This document shows, piece by piece, positions 1 to 4,525 of a stretch of DNA of 6,345 nucleotides. The notes below the pieces were generated by a model. That model worked only from the letters and a program-made list of their open reading frames with translations, had not been told where the DNA came from and did not search any database. Origin of the DNA: Candidatus Omnitrophota bacterium (GTDB lineage Bacteria; Omnitrophota; Gorgyraeia; Velamenicoccales; JABMQK01); the NCBI GenBank assembly GCA_028712915.1, contig JAQTPJ010000050.1, forward strand, positions 1 through 6,345, read 5' to 3'. Position 1 is the stretch's first letter, and every line of letters starts with the position of its first letter. A program made the translations under genes and the position numbers.

Positions 1-32
1 TTTGGTTAAAAGTGTTATTGTCTATGAGATTT

Positions 33-61
33 ATATTACTTTATTTTTAGAGATTTGTCAA
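33..61 (-). promoter_or_regulatory. Near-consensus sigma70-type promoter reading leftward
   Basis: On the minus strand a perfect -35 hexamer TTGACA (61-56) is followed by a 17-base spacer and the -10 hexamer TAATAT (38-33). The predicted start site is near position 26, so the transcript would leave the window at its left edge. The promoter lies just after the stop codon of the HNH gene ending at 107, in an AT-rich gap of about 106 bases with no gene that I can support. It is the best promoter match in the window. Whether the host reads it, and which gene it serves, cannot be seen here. Confidence 0.75.
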
Positions 62-106
62 TAAAAATATATCTTATCCCTTTAGCAGTGCCTAATTTAT
101 GATTTA

Positions 107-613
107 TTACTTGATTTCCCCGTTCTCCTTTAATTTTCTATCCGCTACTTTGTGATGCTTACCACATAACCAAAATACCTGAAGAGGTTTTTTATAATCC
201 GTATGATGCGCTTCGACTTTTTTATCTCCGCATTCTTCGCAAGGATGCTTCCGCAGTATTCCAAAAATTAGGGCATTCCGCACAACCCTCCGAGCTTTTA
301 TTTTTTCTGGGAACTTGCGTTTGTTATTAACATCAGTTACTTTTTGAGCCGCTTTCCCAGCGGGAGTCATTCGGTACATTTTTATTTGCACGAGCCTATT
401 ATCTTTTGTTCTACTATAATGACTCCTTCCATAATGCAATCTCCTTTCTTTGTTGCGCTGGCCATATTTTATCCACTGCAAGCGCCATGCTATACGATGG
501 CATTTTTCAGAGCAATATTTGGTCTGGCTATGATTCGCTTGAAATGAATTTTTACATATCACACAAATAACCGCTCTGAATTTACTCAATGCTCTCTTTT
601 TCCTCAAACTCAT
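107..613 (-). CDS. HNH endonuclease-like protein with two zinc-binding segments
   Basis: This is a 168-residue basic protein. The N-terminal part has a CxxC...CxxxC zinc-ribbon pattern (C17, C20, C34, C38), a linker rich in Arg, Lys and Tyr follows, and the C-terminal half carries an HNH-type core: C125-x2-C128, H136 H137 x D139 Y, then WLC150 and H153 H154. Phage proteins with this HHxDYxxPLxVxWLCxxHH block are common and are usually annotated as HNH endonucleases; activity has not been shown for most. I chose the ATG at 613 because GGAG (626-623) lies 9 bases upstream. Longer starts at 664, 658 or 628 lack a good ribosome binding site and lie deeper in the ATPase gene. The gene overlaps the 3' end of the ATPase by 32 bases. 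It could be a free-standing homing endonuclease or a DNA-binding regulator; the family call is firm, the role is not. Confidence 0.8.
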   Translation of the reverse strand: MSLRKKRALSKFRAVICVICKNSFQANHSQTKYCSEKCHRIAWRLQWIKYGQRNKERRLHYGRSHYSRTKDNRLVQIKMYRMTPAGKAAQKVTDVNNKRKFPEKIKARRVVRNALIFGILRKHPCEECGDKKVEAHHTDYKKPLQVFWLCGKHHKVADRKLKENGEIK

Positions 614-2006
614 TTTTAATTTCTCCATTTTCAAGATATATCCCGCAATTTCGTGCATCCGCAACTGTTTCCATCCAGACTTGATAGTCTTTTTCTTCTG
701 CCATAGAAAATACGGCTTTACGTCCTTCAGTATCCAGCAGACTGCCTTCCCGGATCAAGATTACTTTAAGCGTTGGGTTGAGTGCCATCGCCACGGCGGT
801 TGATACCCTGATCTGTTCCCCGGTTGAAAGCTGGCTAAACGGCTTATTGTTGTAGATGACGAACTGATCTGTGATTCCAAGCCCAGAGAGTGGGAATACC
901 GCTTTATTAACCCGGTCTTGTTTTTCCAGGTCAATATCCATCATCTTCTTTTCCAATTCTCTGATCGACTTCCTGGCTAACTCGAGTTCGCCTTTCGTCT
1001 TATCGAACTCGATCGCTGCTCGGATCGCCGTGTTCTTGGCTTCGATCTCTTTTAAAGCGTTCTTGGCCTCGATGATTTCCAGTTCGGTTACCGTTTCCGC
1101 TGGCGGTGATTTTTTCTCTACCACTAAAGCTTTTAGTTTGTTGAGCTCGTTCTCAGCACGGTTATTTTCCTGGCTTAGTTCATCAAGGGTAGCGACTTTA
1201 CTATTAATCTGCCGTTTTAATTCCTCGATATCGTTGGCCAGATCGTTCATCACCGTATTCCTATCGTTTATCTCCTCGGTTATATCCGTTATCCGCTGAT
1301 CTTTCGCCTCGATAGCTTTCTTGTTATACTCCTCGCAATGTCGGCAGTCCTCGATGTATTCCCGCCGGGTTAATTCCATTTTATCGAGCTTGGCCAGCTC
1401 TTCTGCCATGCTGATCTCTTGGCGCGGGGTGCCGGCGGCAGGGATTTCCATCTTGGCGACCCTGGCCTCCAGCGGTAACGGTGCCAGCGGGTCCGGGTGA
1501 TGAGCTTCTGAATCAGCACCTTTAATCATCCGGTGCTTGATCGTGCGTTCATTATAAAGCCCTTCCCTGTCCTTATCCAGTTTCTCAAAGTTAAGGCCTA
1601 CAAGATTAGCCAGGATGTTTCTCTGCTCTCTCTGGCCAGCGGTAGTTTTCCCCAGCTCCGCGAACTTCAGCGGGTCAAATGCCAGATTCCCCATGATCTT
1701 GTTAAGCATGGTCTGGGGTGTTTTGAATGATGCCCCCTCAGTGCTCGTAACCTCGAGCCGTTCACCTTTGGCGGTGAATATTTTCTTGACCTTGAAATCC
1801 CCCAGGTCGATGTTGATCTCGGCCTTGGACTCTCCGTTTCTGATCGGCTGTTCGATTTTCTTCCCGGTTAAGGCCATAAAAATACTGTCAATGACCGCTG
1901 ATTTACCCGCACCATTCTTTCCTTCCAGGACTACCGCTCCGTCCGGGCGGATCTCGATGACCTTTATATTCTTGATATTCTCTGATCGTAATTCGATGAT
2001 TTTCAT
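582..2006 (-). CDS. SMC/Rad50/RecF-like AAA ATPase (phage recombination type)
   Basis: This 474-residue protein has the split ABC-type layout of SMC/Rad50 proteins. An N-terminal Walker A, GKNGAGKS (residues 29-36), is followed by a globular lobe, a long charged coiled-coil region (about 200-365) and a C-terminal signature LSTGEQ (393-398). The Walker B strand reads LKVILIRE (413-420): the usual Asp is replaced by Arg, although the following Glu is kept. I recall this VREGSLLD form from related phage ATPases, so it is probably a family trait rather than damage. A CRHC motif (221-224) near the start of the coiled coil recalls, but is not placed like, a Rad50 zinc hook at the coil apex. Its start overlaps the previous stop as ATGA (2006-2003). 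A role in recombination or DNA-end handling is inferred from family and from nearby RusA; no Mre11/SbcD-type nuclease is visible. Confidence 0.88.
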   Translation of the reverse strand: MKIIELRSENIKNIKVIEIRPDGAVVLEGKNGAGKSAVIDSIFMALTGKKIEQPIRNGESKAEINIDLGDFKVKKIFTAKGERLEVTSTEGASFKTPQTMLNKIMGNLAFDPLKFAELGKTTAGQREQRNILANLVGLNFEKLDKDREGLYNERTIKHRMIKGADSEAHHPDPLAPLPLEARVAKMEIPAAGTPRQEISMAEELAKLDKMELTRREYIEDCRHCEEYNKKAIEAKDQRITDITEEINDRNTVMNDLANDIEELKRQINSKVATLDELSQENNRAENELNKLKALVVEKKSPPAETVTELEIIEAKNALKEIEAKNTAIRAAIEFDKTKGELELARKSIRELEKKMMDIDLEKQDRVNKAVFPLSGLGITDQFVIYNNKPFSQLSTGEQIRVSTAVAMALNPTLKVILIREGSLLDTEGRKAVFSMAEEKDYQVWMETVADARNCGIYLENGEIKNEFEEKESIE

Positions 2007-2263
2007 TTCCTCTCTCCCTTTGCTTTATATACTTTTCCATTAACCAATTTAACAAGATCACCTCGGGATAATCGCTCCCCAGCGATAGGGTCTTTCTTGT
2101 ATTCGTATAAGCCGGAATTAATTAACAACAGAACAGATCGTGCTTGCATACTTATCACCCACGCAGCGGGGCTCCTACGATTTAATCCCCAAGTGACCGA
2201 TTTGCGGTTTAATGCCAGCGTGTTGATTTGTTCAAGCGTTTTAATCTGTTTACCTCTCGCCAT
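2003..2263 (-). CDS. Small conserved phage protein, function unknown (86 aa)
   Basis: This is an 86-residue basic protein beginning MARGKQIKTLEQINTLA. It has a central hydrophobic stretch around AAWVISMQARSVLLLINSGLYEY that is too short and too interrupted to be a clear membrane segment. The arrangement (TLEEL-like helix, then PAAF/W-I-hydrophobic, then a YxYxK turn) resembles small uncharacterised proteins I recall from phage replication regions; I cannot give a function. The ATG at 2263 is chosen because a strong AGGAGAGGG (2278-2270) lies 6 bases upstream. The frame stays open to an ATG at 2350, but that extension lies in another frame over a better-supported micro-ORF. The stop overlaps the ATPase start as ATGA, so the two are likely translationally coupled. 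Confidence 0.75.
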   Translation of the reverse strand: MARGKQIKTLEQINTLALNRKSVTWGLNRRSPAAWVISMQARSVLLLINSGLYEYKKDPIAGERLSRGDLVKLVNGKVYKAKGERK

Positions 2264-2357
2264 TGTTATCCCTCTCCTCGATCTGTTTGTTCTTACTGCC
2301 GTTCTTAACCATACTTTCCAGTTGCTCTTGTTTCTCCGGTGCCAATTCAAACGCCAT
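2250..2357 (-). CDS. Micro-ORF between RusA and the 86-aa protein (35 aa)
   Basis: This is a 35-residue charged ORF, starting MAFELAPEKQEQLESMV and ending NNGER. It has no Cys and no hydrophobic segment and is probably helical. The ATG at 2357 follows an excellent AGGGGGG (2370-2364) with a 6-base spacer, 19 bases after the RusA stop codon. Its end overlaps the start of the 86-residue gene by 14 bases, and that gene's ribosome binding site lies inside it, so it may act mainly to couple translation. I do not recognise a family. Support comes from the ribosome binding site and operon packing only. Confidence 0.5.
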   Translation of the reverse strand: MAFELAPEKQEQLESMVKNGSKNKQIEERDNNGER

Positions 2358-2376
2358 TCTTATCCCCCCTTTTTTA

Positions 2377-2799
2377 TTATAACTTTTCCAATCGCAAAAA
2401 CACCCCTGGGCTTTGCGTATCGGTAGCGTATATTTTTATTGCTTTTTCAGAACACACCTGACTATCATCTTTAAAAAAAATACCATTTATTGCATCATAA
2501 ACCGCCTTAATTAAATTATCAGTATCAGGCTTGATAATATGCCATTGCCTTGATCGTTGTTTTTGGTTGTGACTTTTCGGCCGAGGAAGATAAAAAACAA
2601 GTTCTGCGGCGATCGGTCCTTCATAACAAGAAGATATATGGTTTTCTCTGGCATATCGGTTTGCAGCTACAAATATTTCCTGCTCATATCCAGCTGTTTT
2701 TTTGGGGGTATATGTCCCCACAAAATTACCTCGCCGAAAAAATCGCGGACGACCTTTGGCTGTAGGAATAACAGGAATAAAAAATTCAGCGATCAGCAT
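2377..2799 (-). CDS. rusA: RusA family Holliday-junction resolvase
   Basis: RusA enzymes are dimeric, metal-dependent endonucleases that cut four-way DNA junctions made during recombination or replication. At 140 residues this protein is close to the family's usual length (about 120-140). The N-terminal block P-x-AKGRPRF (residues 12-20) and the catalytic block KPDTDNLIKAVYDAINGIF...KDDSQV (90-115) are both present. D92, D94, K98 and D111/D112 correspond to the acidic residues and lysine known to be essential in E. coli RusA (D70, D72, K76, D91), so the protein looks active. The start at 2799 overlaps the end of the 69-residue gene by 7 bases, with a purine-rich GGGGGAAAG just upstream. Its place beside the initiator and the ATPase fits a recombination/replication operon. 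Confidence 0.95.
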   Translation of the reverse strand: MLIAEFFIPVIPTAKGRPRFFRRGNFVGTYTPKKTAGYEQEIFVAANRYARENHISSCYEGPIAAELVFYLPRPKSHNQKQRSRQWHIIKPDTDNLIKAVYDAINGIFFKDDSQVCSEKAIKIYATDTQSPGVFLRLEKL

Positions 2800-3002
2800 T
2801 TCTTTCCCCCAATAATTTCCCGGCGTTGATATTTTCCGCCGCCTGTGGCTTTTTCATAGATATCCATTATCTTTTTGTCCATATTATAAGTGTATGCTTG
2901 GCGACCCAGCATGTCTTTCAAAAAAGTATCTTCCCAGGGAGTTAATTTATACCCGGTTTGGTAGATCGCCTGGATAATATAAACCGCGTCCTTGTTTGTC
3001 AT
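2793..3002 (-). CDS. Small phage protein of unknown function (69 aa)
   Basis: This is a 69-residue soluble protein, helical at the N-terminus (AVYIIQAIYQTGYKLTPWED), with a conserved-looking LTPWExxFL segment and a basic tail YEKATGGGKYQRRE. Proteins with the LT-W-E-FL ... IYEKATxGG pattern occur beside phage replication initiators and RusA genes, from memory; no function is known to me. It starts at the ATGA overlap with the initiator stop (3002-2999), preceded by AGGA 8 bases upstream, and overlaps rusA by 7 bases. It is therefore locked into the same mRNA and probably made in step with its neighbours. It might be a small partner of the initiator or of RusA, but this rests on position alone. 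Confidence 0.75.
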   Translation of the reverse strand: MTNKDAVYIIQAIYQTGYKLTPWEDTFLKDMLGRQAYTYNMDKKIMDIYEKATGGGKYQRREIIGGKKC

Positions 3003-3739
3003 TTACCCATTCCTGCTATGATCTGTTGGATTGTTTTGGGTATTGGTGCTTCTTTAATGATCTGGTGTTTTCTTATGTTCTGTTCTGCGTTCCAGGATTC
3101 CCATTCCCGACTAATTGCTTTTATAAACCATGGCCACTTATCTTTTACCCCTGCTTTGTTTTTTTCCCAACTTGTGCATATCCTGTTAATAACTTCTGAA
3201 GGAACTTCTATGATTTTTTTATCTTTCTTCAATTTCCCCAGGAATTGGTATATATTAAAGTCCTTTGCTATTTCTTTCATCTGTTCTTGGATATTTATAT
3301 CATAACCAGCCCAATAGGGCTGACCGGGTTTATTCAATTCTACTCTACTCAATTCTACTCTACTCAGAGGTAGTGCTACATTACCACTACGGTAGCACTC
3401 ACGTAGTGCTGTTGGAGGGGCTGGGTATTTTGACCGCGATGGATGGTTTATTATTTGGTTTTTAGGCATCGTGGGACACCATAGCCATTGCTTGCCATCT
3501 TCTGTTTTGAATGGGAAGTACCGTCGTTGTCCTATTATTTCTTCTATGATCTTTACCACATCTATATCGTCGGCCGGGAATATTTGTCCTTTAAGCATAA
3601 ATATATCATATGGCATAACGCCTGTGGCATCGTCCATATGACACCAACTTAGGATATAAAAATAGCGGGCAGGTATTGATAATTGGGCGATTTCTTGTTG
3701 CAGGGGATATATTGGATCAATCTGTCTTTTGCGTGCCAT
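2999..3739 (-). CDS. Phage replication initiator / replisome organiser (DnaD- or O-like)
   Basis: This 246-residue protein has an N-terminal winged-helix-like domain (about 1-100). The typical phage opening MARKRxIDP is followed by SIPARYFYILSWCHMDDATG and a closing NHPSRSKYPAP (98-108), which matches the KPSxSKLPAP edge of this family. A variable linker (about 110-145) carries a perfect SRVEL-SRVEL duplication (126-135). The C-terminal half (about 150-246) is helical and basic and probably contacts the host helicase or loader; no P-loop is seen, so it is not itself a helicase. The start at 3739 has AGGAG (3750-3746) with a 6-base spacer. The DNA under the linker is rich in direct and inverted repeats, as in lambda O, where the origin lies inside the initiator gene. 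The exact family (DnaD-like versus O-like) is uncertain. Confidence 0.78.
   Translation of the reverse strand: MARKRQIDPIYPLQQEIAQLSIPARYFYILSWCHMDDATGVMPYDIFMLKGQIFPADDIDVVKIIEEIIGQRRYFPFKTEDGKQWLWCPTMPKNQIINHPSRSKYPAPPTALRECYRSGNVALPLSRVELSRVELNKPGQPYWAGYDINIQEQMKEIAKDFNIYQFLGKLKKDKKIIEVPSEVINRICTSWEKNKAGVKDKWPWFIKAISREWESWNAEQNIRKHQIIKEAPIPKTIQQIIAGMGK
3335..3364 (-). repeat. Two perfect 15-bp tandem repeats in the initiator gene
   Basis: Two identical copies of a 15-base unit (minus strand AGTAGAGTAGAATTG) lie head to tail at 3364-3350 and 3349-3335. They encode SRVEL twice, in the linker of the initiator. Being a multiple of three, the repeat could expand or shrink without breaking the frame. 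Candidate iterons for initiator binding. Confidence 0.9.
3370..3410. other. Cluster of direct and inverted repeats, candidate replication origin
   Basis: GTAGTGCT occurs at 3370-3377 and again at 3403-3410. AGTGCTAC (3372-3379) and GTAGCACT (3392-3399) form a perfect 8-bp inverted repeat separated by 12 bases, and a CACTAC half-copy lies at 3385-3390. With the adjacent 15-bp tandem repeats this packs five related elements into about 75 bases within the linker-coding part of the initiator gene. That resembles iteron origins placed inside initiator genes, such as lambda ori in gene O. The origin role is inferred. Confidence 0.5.
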
Positions 3740-3748
3740 TAATTGCTC

Positions 3749-3892
3749 CTAAAATAAAAAGACCCCGGCCTCACGCGCTGAGGACACCTTCCCACTGGGA
3801 TGGGACGCGCAAGGCTCGGGGCATAGAAAAAGCCGGGCTGTGATCTCGCTCGGCTTACTTTTTTTGGTATCTATCATCATCGGTATCCTCAT
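3749..3892 (-). CDS. Possible 47-aa ORF running through the hairpins before the initiator
   Basis: The ATG at 3892 has GGGGAG (3903-3898) 5 bases upstream, and the frame stays open to a TAG at 3751-3749 that lies inside the initiator's ribosome binding site region. The predicted peptide starts MRIPMMIDTKKSKPSEITA and ends AREAGVFLF. From about residue 13 onward it is encoded by the two hairpins, so its sequence is dictated by RNA structure and is unlikely to be a normal protein. It may be a leader peptide whose translation sets the fold of the RNA, or a chance ORF. No family recognised. Confidence 0.3.
   Translation of the reverse strand: MRIPMMIDTKKSKPSEITARLFLCPEPCASHPSGKVSSAREAGVFLF
3751..3821 (-). 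ncRNA. Structured RNA with U-tail upstream of the initiator gene (C4-like candidate)
   Basis: On the minus strand CCCCG (3821-3817), one unpaired A and ten bases (3815-3806) pair with 3777-3768 and CGGGG (3767-3763), giving about 15 base pairs. Inside lie a small hairpin (TCCCA / TGGGA, 6-base loop) and a weaker AGG/CCT hairpin, so the fold resembles a three-way junction. The tail TCTTTTTATTTT (3762-3751) is typical of an intrinsic terminator. Two positions in the long stem are G-U wobbles in minus-strand RNA but A-C mismatches in plus-strand RNA, so the minus strand is the likely transcript. Its end abuts the initiator's AGGAG. Phage C4 antisense RNAs have a comparable place and size, but I cannot confirm membership. 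A plain terminator or attenuator is the alternative. Confidence 0.6.
3827..3855 (-). terminator. Intrinsic terminator-like hairpin after the HNH gene
   Basis: AGCCGAGC (3855-3848) pairs with GCCCGGCT (3838-3831) with one A-C mismatch and a 9-base loop, followed by TTTTC (3830-3826). It could end the HNH transcript that starts near 4402. Its 3' arm CCCGGC (3837-3832) is also complementary to GCCGGG (3769-3764) in the next hairpin, so the two folds could exclude each other, as in an attenuator. Confidence 0.6.
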
Positions 3893-3922
3893 TTTAACTC
3901 CCCAGGTTAATTTAATATATTA

Positions 3923-4402
3923 TTATTTCCCCTCGAGAACCTTAAATAATTTATTTTCTTTGTGCCAACCATAAATTATAGACATACTAACTTTTAATTT
4001 ATCCGACAATTGTGCCAATGTTCCACCATACAATCTAATGAATTTAGATGTCTTTTTAACATGCCCTTGGTGGATTATACCATGGCATTTTAAACACAGA
4101 AGGATTAAATTTGCCAAAGAATGATTTGTCTTTAACCCGTCCTTATGATGCACTTGTTCTCCGATATTGCCGCATATTTCACATCTTCCTTTCGCTCTTT
4201 GCATAACCAAAAGTCTGTTCTTTTTAAATATATAATGTCCTGGATATTCTGAAGCACCATTATTCCACCGAGGATTAAGACTTTTTTTGTTACCCCAAGC
4301 ACGATTAAATGCTATGCCGTGATATTGCCTTTGGTAGTGTTTCTTGCAATACCCCCGGGCGTGTGTGTCTTCTTTACATCCATCTACTTTACATTTAATC
4401 AT
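3923..4402 (-). CDS. HNH endonuclease with zinc fingers and C-terminal HTH (homing type)
   Basis: This 159-residue protein has three parts: an N-terminal zinc-binding segment (C4, C9, C19, H22, followed by a basic HYQRQYHG), a classic HNH nuclease core, and a C-terminal helix-turn-helix (about 127-147, TLAQLSDKLKVSMSIIYGW). The core has CEIC (74-77), H85 H86 x D88, the conserved Asn in LANLILLC (N98), C103-x2-C106 H107 and H111. This layout matches free-standing phage homing endonucleases, which cut an allele lacking the gene and spread by repair. The start at 4402 has no ribosome binding site but lies at the predicted start of a promoter transcript. The gene directly follows a truncated phage gene (4525-4433), which supports insertion. 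Activity is predicted from intact motifs only. Confidence 0.88.
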   Translation of the reverse strand: MIKCKVDGCKEDTHARGYCKKHYQRQYHGIAFNRAWGNKKSLNPRWNNGASEYPGHYIFKKNRLLVMQRAKGRCEICGNIGEQVHHKDGLKTNHSLANLILLCLKCHGIIHQGHVKKTSKFIRLYGGTLAQLSDKLKVSMSIIYGWHKENKLFKVLEGK

Positions 4403-4408
4403 AAAACA

Positions 4409-4436
4409 ATTTTATCATTTGCAAAAAAAAAGTCAA
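4409..4436 (-). promoter_or_regulatory. Promoter for a leaderless HNH transcript
   Basis: Minus-strand TTGACT (4436-4431), a 16-base spacer, and TAAAAT (4414-4409) preceded by TGA, which makes an extended -10 (TG at 4417-4416). The expected start site, about 7 bases beyond the -10, falls at 4402, the A of the HNH start codon. No Shine-Dalgarno sequence is present, so the HNH mRNA is predicted to be leaderless. Confidence 0.65.
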
Positions 4437-4462
4437 TCTTTTTTTTGTTTTTTTTTGGGGGG
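4423..4462 (-). repeat. Homopolymer cluster at the HNH insertion junction
   Basis: Reading the minus strand, the run is C6 (4462-4457), A9 (4456-4448), one C, A8 (4446-4439), GATTGAC, then T9 (4431-4423). The A8 and T9 tracts can form an 8-bp A-T stem with GATTGAC in the loop, and the -35 element of the HNH promoter sits in that loop. Such runs are prone to slippage and to sequencing error. They mark the border between the truncated gene and the HNH gene. Confidence 0.85.
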
Positions 4463-4525
4463 ACACTCCTCCTGATCGGTCGGCGACATATTAGTTTTTC
4501 TGGCGAATACACGGGCTATTCTCAT
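4433..4525 (-). pseudogene. Truncated N-terminus of a common phage gene (30 codons)
   Basis: The ATG at 4525 follows the upstream TAA directly, with AAAGGA ending 3 bases before it, so it is set up to be translated. The peptide opens MRIARVFARKTNMSPTD, which strongly recalls the start of a widespread phage protein (MKIARVFPRRTKATPTDE-like) that in full-length form is several hundred residues long and, as I remember it, linked to radical-SAM-type sequences. After about 20 codons the similarity is lost: the rest is Lys codons from the homopolymer run, and a TGA follows at 4435-4433. The missing body is not found further on; the HNH gene occupies that place. I read this as a gene broken by HNH insertion or replacement. 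It could still yield a 30-residue peptide. Confidence 0.6.

Noticed and set aside
614..664. Longer starts (664, 658, 628) for the HNH protein ending at 107
   Set aside because: The added residues lie wholly within the ATPase coding region and lack ribosome binding sites; GGAG with a 9-base spacer supports 613.
871..1299. Plus-strand open frames inside the ATPase and other minus-strand genes
   Set aside because: They lie opposite well-supported genes, show no family motifs, and have Ser/Phe/Leu-rich shadow composition.
2264..2350. Longer start (ATG at 2350) for the 86-residue phage protein
   Set aside because: The extension has no ribosome binding site of its own and overlaps, in another frame, a micro-ORF with an excellent one; AGGAGAGGG fits the ATG at 2263.
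3778..3784. Hammerhead-like CTGAGGA on the plus strand
   Set aside because: No GAAA partner and no stem II or III in a compatible arrangement follow it; the surrounding stem pairs better as minus-strand RNA.
4439..4462. Programmed frameshift at the homopolymer run rescuing the truncated gene
   Set aside because: Both alternative frames close within about 20 codons, around the HNH start, so no longer product could result.
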